64,000 nucleotides of DNA from Priestia megaterium (GCF_009497655.1 NZ_CP023317.1:2633501-2697500); one strand, 5' to 3'; shown: positions 52,596 to 61,552, counted from the stretch's first letter. Notes: generated by a model from the letters alone, not told the origin. A program made the numbers and translations.

Positions 52596-53108
52596 ATGAT
52601 TCATTTTTTTGAATATAATTGGCAAGTGAGAGATGAATGGTTTAGCTGGTGTTATCAACTTTCTAGAGAAGAACTGTTGAAGAAGCGGACTGGAGGAACG
52701 GGCAGCATTTTACAAACTCTGTTTCATATTATTGATGTGGAAGACAGTTGGATACGCGCCATCCAAGGTAAACCAGATATCGTTCTTTCTTTTGAAGAAC
52801 ACGATACGCTCGAAAAGCTTCAAGCACTCTCTTCCGCACATAGACCCGAAATTGCCGACTTTCTAAGTCATTTGAATTTTTCCAACAAAAGGTACGTAAC
52901 AGTCCCTTGGGATTCTACTTCTTACACGGAAGCTGACATTTTGCATCACATCATCATTCATGAAATCCATCACATCGGCCAGCTTTCTATTTGGGCAAGA
53001 GAAGTGAATAAACGGCCTATTTCTTCTCACTATGTAGGAAGAAACATAAAAGACATTCCTTCGTACTTCTCTAAAAACAATCGACCAATAAGAACAAACG
53101 TTCTATAA
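52596..53108 (+). CDS. DinB-family protein
   Basis: 170 residues. Four-helix-bundle DinB/YfiT type with metal His positions: ILQTLFHIIDVEDSWIRA (first His) and ILHHIIIHEIHHIGQLSIWA (the pair near residue 130). GTGGTAGATG context, AGGTG upstream. The family binds a divalent metal and includes thiol-dependent transferases such as bacillithiol S-transferases; the reaction of this member is unknown. The SAP-domain gene begins 22 bases after it on the same strand, so the two may be cotranscribed. Confidence 0.85.
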   Translation: MIHFFEYNWQVRDEWFSWCYQLSREELLKKRTGGTGSILQTLFHIIDVEDSWIRAIQGKPDIVLSFEEHDTLEKLQALSSAHRPEIADFLSHLNFSNKRYVTVPWDSTSYTEADILHHIIIHEIHHIGQLSIWAREVNKRPISSHYVGRNIKDIPSYFSKNNRPIRTNVL

Positions 53109-53130
53109 CGAATATATGGAGGTGAAAACA

Positions 53131-53681
53131 ATGAGACCTGAACTTACAAAAGACTTTACCGATTTATATTGGCTTAAAACCGAGTTGCAGCAACTTTGCC
53201 GTGAAAACAACATGAGCCCGTCTGGATCTAAAATGGAACTTTCAAAAAGAATTGAAGTGTTTTTAACAACCGGTGACACTCAACAATCAAAATTACCTTC
53301 TAAAAGACGCTCATTCTCTAAAACGAAAGCGCCGCTAACATTAGATACCGTCATTGGGGAAAATCACCGCTGCAGTCAAGAAGTACGGGCTTTTTTAAAG
53401 AAGCCATTCATTCCACGTTTCATTTTTCCACGTATATTCAAAACTACTTTAAAGAAAATGTAGGGAAAACCTATCGAGATGTGGCAGAAGCGTGGTATGA
53501 GGAAAAAGAACGAAAAAAGCAGCCTTCTTATCAAAAAGAAATTGCGCCTCAGTTTGAGTACAACCGCTTTATTCGCGATTTTTTTAACGATTCGAAAAAC
53601 AATGGAAAAAGCCGCGATGATGCAATTGCGGCATGGAAGCATTTGAAACTTCAGCCTGGAAGCAATCAATACCGCTCTTAA
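53131..53681 (+). pseudogene. SAP-domain / DUF6434 protein gene with a -1 frame break in a T-run
   Basis: ATG at 53131 has GGAGGTGAAAACA upstream. Frame 1 encodes a SAP domain (DLYWLKTELQQLCRENNMSP, then KMELSKRIEVFLTTG) and the start of a DUF6434-like region (LTLDTVIGENHRCSQEVRAF), then after TTTTTTA at 53391-53397 shifts into a junk tail ending at 53463. The correct continuation (FKEAIHSTFHF, NYFKENVGKTYRDVAEAWYE to NQYRS) is in the -1 frame, to 53681. A lost T in the homopolymer explains it. T_TTT_TTA is also aligned exactly as a -1 slippery heptamer, so programmed frameshifting cannot be ruled out. Confidence 0.75.
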
Positions 53682-53707
53682 ATCAAACTCTACATATAAA
53701 GACCATT

Positions 53708-53737
53708 AAAACACCACCTCAAGAAAAGGTGGTGTTT
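53708..53737. terminator. Two-way terminator between the SAP gene and mqo
   Basis: AACACCACCT (53710-53719) pairs with AGGTGGTGTT (53728-53736) around AAGAAA-like loop bases, flanked by A/T. Confidence 0.75.
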
Positions 53738-53795
53738 GTGCACGCCTGTAGATTTCTTCACATACACATGTACTGTTTGTTGCGGCGTAAAATGT

Positions 53796-55298
53796 TTAGC
53801 TATAAACAGACTCTTTTTTAATTAAACCAAGCGTCTGTGAAGTAGACGCATGAATTTCGTTAAAGAAGTCTGGATGATCAACTAACGACATGCCATAGGA
53901 AGGAATCATTTCTTTTATTTTTGGCTCCCACTTGTTCATGTTTTCTGGGAAGCATTTTTCCAATACTTCAAGCATAACGTGAACCGCCGTTGATGCACCA
54001 GGCGAAGCGCCAAGAAGTGCAGCAACAGAACCATCACCGGCACTTACAACTTCTGTACCAAACTGAAGCGTTCCTTTTCCTCCGGCTTCCGTGTCTTTGA
54101 TTACCTGCACACGCTGGCCTGCTACAACGATATCCCAGTCTTCGCTTTTCGCGTTCGGGATAAACTCACGCAGTTCTTCGACACGTTTTTCATTTGATAA
54201 CAGCACTTGCTGAATTAAATATTTTGTTAACGCCATTTCTTTGACGCCTGCTGCTAGCATGGTTAAAATATTATTCGGCTTTACAGAACTGATTAAGTCC
54301 AGGTTTGAACCTGTTTTTAAGAACTTCGGTGAAAAGCCGGCAAACGGACCAAACAACAGCGTCTTTTTGTTGTCAATATAGCGTGTATCAAGGTGCGGAA
54401 CTGACATTGGCGGAGCTCCGACTTTGGCTTTTCCGTATACTTTCCCGTGGTGCTGCGCAATCACTTCAGGGTTATTGCATACCATAAATAATCCGCTTAC
54501 CGGGAAGCCTCCAATATGCTTGGATTCAGGAATACCTGTTTTTTGAAGTAAAGGCAAGCTTCCGCCTCCACCACCGATAAAGATGAACTTTGCCGTGTGG
54601 TACTCAACTTTGCCGCTGTCTACATCTGCGACTTTTACTTCCCACATACCGTCACTTTTACGTTTAATATCTTTTACACTTCGTTTGTAATGAACGTGAA
54701 CCCCTTTATTCTTCAGATGATCAAACAACATGCGTGTTAAAGCACCGAAGTTTACGTCTGTCCCCGAATCAATTTTAGTTGCGGCAATTGGTTCATTTGA
54801 CGTGCGCCCCTTCATGATTAGCGGAATCCATTCTTTTAGTTTGTCAGGACTGTCGGAATACTCCATTCCTTGAAACAACGGATTGTTTGACAGCGCTTCA
54901 AAACGCTTTTTCAGAAACGATACATTTTTTTCCCCTTGTACCAAACTCATATGCGGAATTGGCATGATAAAATCTTGCGGATTGCGAATCAACTTGCTGC
55001 TTACCAGATAAGACCAAAACTGTCTTGATAGCTGAAACTGCTCGTTAATTCGGATCGCTTTTGTTATATCTATAGATCCATCAGCTTTTTCTGATGTATA
55101 GTTTAGTTCGCACAGCGCAGAATGGCCCGTCCCTGCATTATTCCATTCGTTCGAGCTTTCTTCCCCTGCGTCTGCGAGTTTTTCAAATACTTTAATGTCC
55201 CATTCAGGTGCTAACTCTTTGAGTAATGATCCCAAAGTTGCGCTCATGACTCCGGCACCAATTAAGATAACGTCTGTTTTTTTCTGTACGTTGCTCAT
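53796..55298 (-). CDS. mqo: Malate:quinone oxidoreductase
   Basis: 500 residues from the ATG at 55296-55298 (AGGAAGG six bases upstream; an ATG five codons earlier lacks a good site). FAD-binding start [40 protein letters not shown], substrate loop [12 protein letters not shown]-like [15 protein letters not shown], and the late block [19 protein letters not shown] are diagnostic of Mqo. It oxidises L-malate to oxaloacetate and passes electrons to menaquinone at the inner face of the membrane. It replaces or adds to the NAD-linked malate dehydrogenase of the citric acid cycle. Confidence 0.93.
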   Translation of the reverse strand: MSNVQKKTDVILIGAGVMSATLGSLLKELAPEWDIKVFEKLADAGEESSNEWNNAGTGHSALCELNYTSEKADGSIDITKAIRINEQFQLSRQFWSYLVSSKLIRNPQDFIMPIPHMSLVQGEKNVSFLKKRFEALSNNPLFQGMEYSDSPDKLKEWIPLIMKGRTSNEPIAATKIDSGTDVNFGALTRMLFDHLKNKGVHVHYKRSVKDIKRKSDGMWEVKVADVDSGKVEYHTAKFIFIGGGGGSLPLLQKTGIPESKHIGGFPVSGLFMVCNNPEVIAQHHGKVYGKAKVGAPPMSVPHLDTRYIDNKKTLLFGPFAGFSPKFLKTGSNLDLISSVKPNNILTMLAAGVKEMALTKYLIQQVLLSNEKRVEELREFIPNAKSEDWDIVVAGQRVQVIKDTEAGGKGTLQFGTEVVSAGDGSVAALLGASPGASTAVHVMLEVLEKCFPENMNKWEPKIKEMIPSYGMSLVDHPDFFNEIHASTSQTLGLIKKESVYS

Positions 55299-56108
55299 TA
55301 TAACCTTCCTCATCCCCTATATTTGTAAAAAGATGTAGGCGCTCCTGCTTACGTAGTAAAAAAATTCAGGTGCGACCTAAGAACACACCTTTTTCTGTCT
55401 CACTTATAACTATATCACAGTATAATTGTCTGATGATTATAAACTATTCAAAAATGATAAAAAAGTGAGAAAATCGCCCACAAATTCCAAAAAACTTATT
55501 AAATTCCGTCTGCATTTTCTTTTATTAGTAAACTTTTATACCTACTTCTAAGTGGCAAAGCATCGATCAATAAAATAACAAACTATTCCAAAAATTCAGC
55601 TTAAAAACCAAAATAACTGCCTTGAAAGTTTCACCTACTATAACTATACTCATTTGAAAGAACAAACAGCACTATAATTAGAAATGCCTTCATTCTTTTG
55701 ACTAGTTATACGTAGATGTATTCATATATGTATAGAGCACCAGCTTATCCAGGTGCATTTTTAGAAAAATAAGTATATATTGCAATGGCTAATTTCCAGC
55801 CCATATTGCAAGTTACAATATCTATGTCATATAACATACCATGAAATAAGTGAATAAGTAAATGATTATTCAGAAATTTATGTTATAAAACCTAACATGT
55901 ATGTTGACTTTTACATAGACTATATTTGAATATTTAAAAGAAAACCCTCCAAATTTGGACGAGTGACATATTGTTATACGCTCGAGCATTTTTTCGATGA
56001 AGCATTTCCACAAAAATACCCCTTGGAGACTTTAGCAAATCAACGTGCACTTACAAAAAGCTTTTCAATCATGTAATTTACTTAAAAAATCCATAAAAGT
56101 ATCTTTTG
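55299..56108. other. Gene-free AT-rich boundary, about 810 bases
   Basis: No supported coding region on either strand and no strong terminator. It holds the mqo promoter region and marks the change from conserved chromosome to the immunity-gene array to its right. Base composition is more AT-rich than in the preceding 40 kb. Confidence 0.6.
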
Positions 56109-56636
56109 TTATCTTTGTAAACGCAGGCTAGAAATTAAATCTTCTAAGGAGTTTGCAATTTCTTTAAAGCAACCTCGTTCAAAATCTTCTAATTCTACTC
56201 TGCCGCTGAGGTTATCAATCACAACTACCAAACCATTGCCTTCTATACCTATAGGAACCTTATCAAGCTTATCGCGATTTTTTTTATATCCCTTTAAGTT
56301 CCTTTCAAACGTATCCAATTCAATATTTGGTAATACAGCTTCTAACGTGATGTAATGGCTATCCAGAAAACCATCTAACTCCGCAAACCAGTAGGAATTA
56401 AAATAGCAGTCAATTGAAGAATGAAATTCAATATGAAACCTTTCTTCAAGTGGTTTTATATCGCTATGATTATTTTTTTGAACAGGGTTCCATAAAATTT
56501 CTTCGTCTTCATCCACTTCCCCTTGATAAATCATTGATTGAACATTTTCGTTGTAGGATGTTTTAAATAGGAAATCCAAACCTTTTTCAAAATATTCTCT
56601 TCTTACCTTAAAATAGTTGCTCATAGCATCTTTCAT
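56109..56636 (-). CDS. SecY-interacting Syd-like / SUKH-superfamily protein
   Basis: 175 residues from the ATG at 56634-56636, with AAGGTGAT upstream (a second possible start is at 56624, MSNYFKVRREYFEKG). The sequence has the Syd pattern: an N-terminal helix YFKVRREYFEKGLDFLFKT, then VDEDEEILWNPVQK, FHIEFHSSIDCYFNSYWFAE, then SRVELEDFERGCFKE-like GRVELEDFERGCFKEIANSL near the C-terminus. SUKH/Syd proteins are frequent immunity proteins in polymorphic toxin loci of Bacillus, and most of these genes in the array are on this strand. That role is inferred from position. Confidence 0.7.
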   Translation of the reverse strand: MKDAMSNYFKVRREYFEKGLDFLFKTSYNENVQSMIYQGEVDEDEEILWNPVQKNNHSDIKPLEERFHIEFHSSIDCYFNSYWFAELDGFLDSHYITLEAVLPNIELDTFERNLKGYKKNRDKLDKVPIGIEGNGLVVVIDNLSGRVELEDFERGCFKEIANSLEDLISSLRLQR

Positions 56637-56711
56637 TACCAATAACATCACCTTCACTTAAGACTTTTTCTAATCGTTCAGCATATGTTAGTTCTGTTTC
56701 TTCACGCCCTG

Positions 56712-57226
56712 TTATCTCGGATGAATTAATTCGTTTAAAAAATCCTTAAAACTATGGGCTACTTTATATGTATTTTCTTCTTCACGAGATTGGGGGAAAG
56801 AAAGAGAGTGGTCCCAGTAATACACACCGTGCCTTTCCGTATCAGTAATAAGTACAATAAGTCCCGAACCAGGATCATCTCCTATTACCAAGTTACACCT
56901 ATCCCATACAAAACATCTAAAGGAATTTCTTGCTTTAATTCTTCAACAAAAAATTTACTATATCTTACTTTCGAAGTTCCTCCGTTATATTCACCTAAAA
57001 ATTTTTTATAATCTTCGGGAAGTAAAAACCCCAAAAGTTCTTCTAATTTGCCAATTGATTCTTCCGTTGCTTGACCAAAAGCATTTACATTCATTTGATA
57101 ACTATCTGGCAAGTTTACGTTGATCGTATCTTCTCTCTTTTTTATTTCATCAATACTGACTCCATCAGTCAAAAAGACAGAATCATTATATTCGTTTGTA
57201 ACCTCTATGTTTTTTTCTTTTTTCAT
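56712..57226 (-). pseudogene. SMI1/KNR4 (SUKH) immunity gene broken by a single-base frameshift
   Basis: ATG at 57224-57226 has GAAAGGAGAAGTAAC upstream. The first frame gives ESIGKLEELLGFLLPEDYKK and FLGEYNGGTSKVRYSKF, ends VLYGIGVTW and stops at 56885. The following 56 codons are intact in another frame, starting NLVIGDDPGSGLIVLITD, then GVYYWDHSLSFPQ and HSFKDFLNELIH, to TAA at 56712-56714. One missing base between GVT and NLV restores an SMI1-like protein of about 170 residues. A further in-frame stretch in yet another frame (EITGREETELTYAERLEKVL, ending at 56608) may belong to the same gene or to a second remnant. Confidence 0.8.
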
Positions 57227-57283
57227 GTTACTTCTCCTTTCGTGTCACCTGTTACAACCGTTCTTTTTTTATATGTAAAATGA

Positions 57284-57712
57284 TCAGTCCTCATATAAAC
57301 AATTAAGAAAATCGTTGAAGCTATTTGACAAAAAATATATATTTTCCATTTCTTCAGTTTCCTCACCATGAGCCCAATGATAGACTTGTCCGAAATACTG
57401 GTTGCTGATCCCAATACATATTTGATTCCCGCTTGGGTCATCTGCTATTGGCATAAACCCCGCTTCTACAATCTCGTCGAAAAGATCAAACTTTTTCTCT
57501 AAATTGTCATACATGGTTCCAATTCCATAAAAAATGTTTACTATACTTTCACCCAGCTTTTCAGATATCTTATAAACACTTGGATTTGGATAACCACCGT
57601 TATATTCCAGTAAAAAATCTCTATACTCTCTTGGAATTGTAATAGAATGACTATGCTCAAATCGTTCTAAATCTTCAATGGATAAACTTTCATGCATTCT
57701 TTCCATTTTCAC
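57284..57712 (-). CDS. SMI1/KNR4-family (SUKH) immunity-type protein
   Basis: 142 residues from a GTG at 57710-57712 (AAGGAG 9 bases upstream). Classical SUKH pattern: IEDLERFEHSHSITIPREYR, DFLLEYNGGYPNPSVYKI, VNIFYGIGTMYDNLE, then FMPIADDPSGNQICIGISNQ and the closing VYHWAHGEETEE and NSFNDFLNCLYED. These proteins commonly neutralise toxic nuclease or deaminase tips of polymorphic toxins. It precedes the broken SMI1 gene in reading order by 57 bases; the two are related but not recent duplicates. Confidence 0.85.
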   Translation of the reverse strand: MKMERMHESLSIEDLERFEHSHSITIPREYRDFLLEYNGGYPNPSVYKISEKLGESIVNIFYGIGTMYDNLEKKFDLFDEIVEAGFMPIADDPSGNQICIGISNQYFGQVYHWAHGEETEEMENIYFLSNSFNDFLNCLYED

Positions 57713-57815
57713 TAAAACTCACTCCTTATTGATTAGCTTCTTCACCATTTCATTGCTATTTCTACTATATAGATAGTTTAAAATAACATTTACTAATAGG
57801 TAACTGAACGTTTAA

Positions 57816-57843
57816 AGGACAACGTTTTTAACCTTGTCCTTTG
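57816..57843. terminator. Weak hairpin, possible terminator
   Basis: AAAGGACAA and TTGTCCTTT are perfectly complementary around an 11-base loop containing TTTTT. No strong T-run follows on the minus strand. It lies between two immunity-type genes. Confidence 0.5.
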
Positions 57844-57996
57844 ATTACTGATTTATTTTATTAAACTAGTAATTTAGAAAAACCGGAGCCTTAAAACCAG
57901 CACTAACAGTTTTTCAACAATAGCTTGATTTGCTGAGTTTGAGTAGCATTCACCCATTGTGGTTTCAGGCTTTAGTACACTTCACACTTCTTATGG

Positions 57997-58485
57997 CTAA
58001 GTGATGGATTCCATTTTTTCCTCAATCCAATTCATAGCTATTTCTGCATCTTCTTGAGAAATGACTCTTTTTTGGCTTTTATACTTATATGTTTCATAAG
58101 CCCAAACCAATATGATTTTAACAAACTCAACTGTTTCTAATTTACATACTGGTTCAACCTCATCTTCCTCTTCGTCGTAAAATGGATCTTCAATGATAGT
58201 GAAATCTTTATAGGCTACTATGCTAGAAGCATTTCCTCCGTGTTTATAGTGAGGTATGTTCCCTTTTAATAAATCAATAAAATGTTCAATATCATTTTTT
58301 AACTCGCTTAACCTCCAAGGTATATCAGATCCTAAAGGATCATTTATCATATTAGCAAATTCTAGAGACTTTTCTTCATCAAAATCCATTACCACCACAT
58401 TAAATTCCTCTATATACTTAAATCTATAGTTATATTTAATCATCGCTACCTTTCCATCCACCTCAATGTTTGTACGATTATTCAT
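57997..58485 (-). CDS. Hypothetical 162-residue protein of the immunity array
   Basis: Starts MNNRTNIEVDGKVAMIKYNY at an ATG with a weak AAAGGT site. Acidic, mixed alpha/beta: FKYIEEFNVVVMDFDEEKSL, LGSDIPWRLSELKNDIEHFI, GGNASSIVAYKDFTIIEDPF, EEEDEVEPVCKLETVEFVKI and a C-terminal helix EDAEIAMNWIEEKMESIT. No family recognised. Its size, acidity and place between immunity-type genes suggest an immunity protein, an inference from context. The neighbouring leftover bases (57713-57996) hold no gene. Confidence 0.6.
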   Translation of the reverse strand: MNNRTNIEVDGKVAMIKYNYRFKYIEEFNVVVMDFDEEKSLEFANMINDPLGSDIPWRLSELKNDIEHFIDLLKGNIPHYKHGGNASSIVAYKDFTIIEDPFYDEEEDEVEPVCKLETVEFVKIILVWAYETYKYKSQKRVISQEDAEIAMNWIEEKMESIT

Positions 58486-58553
58486 ACCTTTATTAACCCA
58501 ATCAATAACCCATAAAAGCTGTAGACCAAATTACCGTTTTCATCACCATGACT

Positions 58554-58784
58554 CTATTTTGTTTTAACAGCTTCTTTTATTTGCTCAACTACTTCATAGA
58601 GCCACTGAAGTGGTTCTAATCCAAGAGCAGGAAAGTACACATCAAGCCAATTTTTCTCCTCCTTTGGGGGATACAAGAAACAGGGATATTGAGTGGTTTT
58701 ATAATATAAGCTCCGCAACTCATTTTTTCTATCGTTAGCATAATTTATCACGAAACAACTTATTATTTTAAAGTTACAAAGCAA
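58554..58784 (-). CDS. Short ORF of the immunity array, possibly a truncated gene
   Basis: 76 codons from a TTG at 58782-58784; AGGGAGGAA lies upstream but 11-12 bases away. The N-terminal part (LCNFKIISCFVINYANDRKN) looks poorly coding, whereas YYKTTQYPCFLYPPKEEKNW and LDVYFPALGLEPLQWLYEVV resemble real protein. A likely reading is a remnant whose original 5' end was lost. The ribosome site may belong to the earlier full gene. No family recognised. Confidence 0.4.
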   Translation of the reverse strand: MLCNFKIISCFVINYANDRKNELRSLYYKTTQYPCFLYPPKEEKNWLDVYFPALGLEPLQWLYEVVEQIKEAVKTK

Positions 58785-58837
58785 GAATAAAAATTCCTCC
58801 CTCTGCTTATAATGGCCCGTAAAAAAGCCTTTTCGAA

Positions 58838-59239
58838 TTATTCTAAAGGGCTGTTACTATGATTATATTTGTCTTTTATTTGCAATAATAATTCTTTAAT
58901 AATCTTTTCCTTTTCAAGGTGTTTCCTTATGTAAAATTCACATGCAGCACTGATATACGGATACAACTCCTCATCATTCACAATATCATAGTCTTCATCA
59001 CCATTTCCTGAATAAAATAAAACGTGATGTTGTCCAAAATACCCATCATCATCTTGTTCATATTCATCGGAATAAATTACTCCACTATACTCCCGACGCT
59101 CTCCTTCTTTATTTTTAAAATCTTCTAAGCGTTGTAAAAAATCATGTCCATTTACATATCTATTCAAAACATCAATAACTGCTTCTTTATTCAAGTTATT
59201 CTGTTTCATAACCTCAATAAATTCTTCATATACATTCAT
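58838..59239 (-). CDS. CdiI-like ribonuclease-toxin immunity protein (tentative)
   Basis: 133 residues. Begins MNVYEEFIEVMKQNNLNKEA, continues NRYVNGHDFLQRLEDFKNKE, GERREYSGVIYSDEYEQDDD and GYFGQHHVLFYSGNGDEDYD, then LYPYISAACEFYIRKHLEKE and a charged helix. This order (helix, FL-RLEDF, REYSGV, YFG, acidic turn, YIKKHPE-type helix) is what I remember for the CdiI_3 ribonuclease-toxin immunity group. The assignment is from memory. GGGTGGATTGGT precedes ATG. No cognate toxin is adjacent. Confidence 0.5.
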   Translation of the reverse strand: MNVYEEFIEVMKQNNLNKEAVIDVLNRYVNGHDFLQRLEDFKNKEGERREYSGVIYSDEYEQDDDGYFGQHHVLFYSGNGDEDYDIVNDEELYPYISAACEFYIRKHLEKEKIIKELLLQIKDKYNHSNSPLE

Positions 59240-59266
59240 ACCAATCCACCCACTCTACCATCGTTC

Positions 59267-59659
59267 TTATGGTGTACCTATTAAACCAGGATTTATTTTC
59301 TCAACCCTTGCCCAGTCAAATAAACACGCAATAGACATTTTATTACTACACTGAATTTTTATAGATCCCTCTTCCCCAATGTCTTCCATTGCGAACTGTT
59401 TTATTTCATTCATAGTTCCAAATGAATTGATTTCTAAGTCTCTTACACCAAAAAACGACATCTCAACATATACTATGTCCCATTCATTCCATCGTTTAGG
59501 CTTATTTTTGACCATCTCTTTAGTAGATAATTCAATGAATAGTGTTGGACCATCTCTTTTTATTTGGACATTTAATAATTCAGAACCATTAAACGTTAGC
59601 ATCCTTCCAAAAATGCCAGTAATGGCTTGAGCATTCATTATCCTACTTGAATTAATCAT
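59267..59659 (-). CDS. Imm50-like immunity protein
   Basis: 130 residues from an ATG at 59657-59659 with AAAGGAGTGTATGC upstream. Pattern: AITGIFGRMLTFNGSELLNV, QIKRDGPTLFIELSTKEMVK, IVYVEMSFFGVRDLEINSFG, then IKIQCSNKMSIACLFDWARV and the ending EKINPGLIG. This resembles the Imm50 family (alternating strands with V-E-M-x-F-x-G-V-x-D-L-E) found beside polymorphic toxins. It lies 27 bases upstream of the CdiI-like gene, same strand. The gene is intact. Confidence 0.6.
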   Translation of the reverse strand: MINSSRIMNAQAITGIFGRMLTFNGSELLNVQIKRDGPTLFIELSTKEMVKNKPKRWNEWDIVYVEMSFFGVRDLEINSFGTMNEIKQFAMEDIGEEGSIKIQCSNKMSIACLFDWARVEKINPGLIGTP

Positions 59660-59785
59660 GCATACACTCCTTTAAGTCACAAAAGGATACTATTGTGTTG
59701 TTTTTGTTTTGGATGTATCAAATTTTTAATGTTGCATCAAAGCTTGATTTAATAACCTTATCATCTATACTTTCAAGAGCCTACT

Positions 59786-60253
59786 TTAGATGGCAACATC
59801 TTGATAACCTACTTCTTCTACTTTTTCATCTATAAGACGAATTCCTAAACCATTTTCCTGATTCCATGAACAATCAAATGAGATTCCTATATCACGTCCA
59901 TCGCGAAGGAATTCATAGGGAACCGAAATGCCTACTAGTGTTATATGTTCTATTAATTGATCAACGGTTTCAATTAATGGATAGTCTTGGCTAAATGAAA
60001 CATCTTAACCGAGCTCATGCCTTTTTTGCTTATAGTACTTTAGAATTCGCTGCAATATATTATGTTGGACATTGTTCCAATTATCCATTAACGAGCTGTA
60101 TGCCACGTATTGACCTTCATCGAAGCTTCCATCATCTTCTCCACCTATTAATAATGCTACCTTCGTATCCTTTCCTAAAAATTTTATAGTTCTATACCCT
60201 ACCCATTTATACTGGTAGTCAAGTTCTCCAAAAACTTTATCGTTTATTGTCAT
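59786..60253 (-). pseudogene. DUF6985 immunity-type gene with an in-frame nonsense codon
   Basis: The ATG at 60251-60253 (GGGGGATTATAAA upstream) opens INDKVFGELDYQYKWVGYRT, a paralog of the protein at 63444-63911. The frame meets TAA at 60005-60007 where the paralog has Tyr (ELG-stop-D versus DLGYD). It then continues perfectly in frame for 72 codons (DVSFSQDYPLIETVDQL, GRDIGISFDCSWNQENG, RLIDEKVEEVGYQDVAI) to TAA at 59786-59788. Total length is 155 codons, equal to the paralog. The single point change (TAT or TAC to TAA) explains the loss. Confidence 0.88.
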
Positions 60254-60350
60254 TTTATAATCCCCCCATTTTTCACAAAAACCCCTGGCATTTCTTTCTG
60301 TTGACACAAATTGCGTAGTAACTACCTTATCTGACTCATACTGTGTTAAT

Positions 60351-60565
60351 TTATTTTTCTATTTCTAGTATCAAAGGTTCCAATTTCAAAATATCTTTAT
60401 TATTTTCATGATTTAACGCTTTTAATTCTTTAATATATAAATTCGTTTTATCTTATATTTATTTCTGTAAAAATAGCTTCTAACAAAACTTCTATTCCTT
60501 CATACTCTTCCACCAATTTGTATTCCGTATCTTTCTCCTTTGTTGGAAACAGGATAAAAACGTTC
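60351..60565 (-). pseudogene. Decayed immunity-type gene fragment with a frameshift
   Basis: One frame reads FPTKEKDTEYKLVEEYEGIE and VLLEAIFTEINIR, then stops; a second frame takes over at once with TNLYIKELKALNHENNKD and ILKLEPLILEIEK to TAA at 60351-60353. Both stretches are protein-like and highly charged, like immunity-protein C-termini. The N-terminus was not found: a stop precedes NVFILFP near 60565. Not matched to a family. Confidence 0.55.
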
Positions 60566-60669
60566 TAATTCTTTTCTTATGAGATATTAAATAATATAAA
60601 ACGTTGATTCTTGTATACACCTTAGGGAGCCCTTGTTTTTAAAAGCCCACCTAAAAGCACTACCATTTG

Positions 60670-60906
60670 TTAATATGACAGAGCGTAAATTCTATCGGTA
60701 TTAGTATCTAACACGAAGTCAACCTTAATATCCTTCGAATAGGGGATTTGCTCAAAGTTGTGGAGCCTGCAAAATACGTTAGAAAAGTCTTTTGACTCAA
60801 TGGTTATCTCTTTGGCTTGAAGATACATTTGCTTCAATTGTTGTTTTGAACACTTTTTACCCGTAAGTAGAACTTGATGAAAGAAACCGTCAATTTCAAT
60901 AATCAT
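60670..60906 (-). CDS. Hypothetical 78-residue protein, possible partner of an upstream toxin-tail remnant
   Basis: ATG at 60904-60906 with GGTGATG upstream; the upstream remnant's stop codon overlaps this ribosome site. Sequence: IIEIDGFFHQVLLTGKKCSK, QLKQMYLQAKEITIESKDFS, NVFCRLHNFEQIPYSKDIKV, ending VDFVLDTNTDRIYALSY. Small, mixed alpha/beta. No family recognised. Directly following a 30-residue tail that reads like a toxin C-terminus (60912-61004), it has the geometry of an immunity gene. Confidence 0.55.
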   Translation of the reverse strand: MIIEIDGFFHQVLLTGKKCSKQQLKQMYLQAKEITIESKDFSNVFCRLHNFEQIPYSKDIKVDFVLDTNTDRIYALSY

Positions 60907-60911
60907 AATCA

Positions 60912-61004
60912 TCACCACTGTTTGCTCATTAGTCTAAGCTCGGCACCTAGCCTTGGCATATAATAGCCATCTTCACTAAATTTAAAAGCATATCCCATTT
61001 TCAT
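60912..61004 (-). pseudogene. Short C-terminal remnant, candidate orphan toxin tip
   Basis: A 30-codon open end (MKMGYAFKFSEDGYYMPR, then LGAELRLMSKQW) finishing at TGA 60912-60914, followed within 6 bases by the start of the gene at 60670-60906. It has no ribosome site and is preceded by a stop 3 codons upstream of Tyr-Glu-Thr. Its position is as expected for the last part of a toxin domain left after recombination. A second short protein-like stretch (VKFQAALLKEKGVQSCC) lies just upstream in another frame. Confidence 0.4.
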
Positions 61005-61151
61005 TTCCGTCTCATATTTTTATTTTTGATAAAGGGGAAAAAGTTTCACAAGTCCACTACCGAACAGCAAGACTGTACGCCCTTCTCTTTTAATAATGCA
61101 GCCTGAAATTTAACTTCAACAAAGCGTACGAACAGCTTTTTACGTTGACTA

Positions 61152-61418
61152 TTATTTCTTGTAACAAAGTTTAGCATTATCAGACTCTAAAGAACACTTT
61201 AGTTTTTCATTTGCAACCTGAATCATAGCACCCTGTATCTCAACAGGTGTACTATTTTTTTCATGCCCCAACCCATTAAACATTCCAAAAAGGTACGCAC
61301 CCAAGATTTGCTTTTCTTGTTCATCATTGCTGTCTATTTTAAAAACCTTATCTATAGTAGTGTTTGTAATACTTATACATTCATTGAGGAAATCTTTATT
61401 TTCTTCCAAAAATTTCAC
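61152..61418 (-). CDS. Imm48-like immunity protein (short)
   Basis: 88 residues, ATG at 61416-61418, with AAGGAGTGAA directly upstream. MKFLEENKDFLNECISITNT and TIDKVFKIDSNDEQEKQ precede the block ILGAYLFGMFNGLGHEKN, then STPVEIQGAMIQVANEKLK. The block AYLFGMFNGL is what I recall from Imm48 immunity proteins, which are usually longer (about 130-150), so this may be a truncated member. It ends at a double stop (TAATAG). Immediately upstream a short protein-like stretch MKPHYFTIGVYGRNVYRK ends without a partner. Confidence 0.5.
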   Translation of the reverse strand: MKFLEENKDFLNECISITNTTIDKVFKIDSNDEQEKQILGAYLFGMFNGLGHEKNSTPVEIQGAMIQVANEKLKCSLESDNAKLCYKK

Positions 61419-61552
61419 TCCTTATCATATAATTTTTATATCTCTTTTAGGATATTCTCCAGTTCATCCACATGGAATATAATCATCTATTAATTATACT
61501 TTCTGTAAACATTTCTTCCGTAAACACCGATTGTAAAATAATGAGGTTTCAT

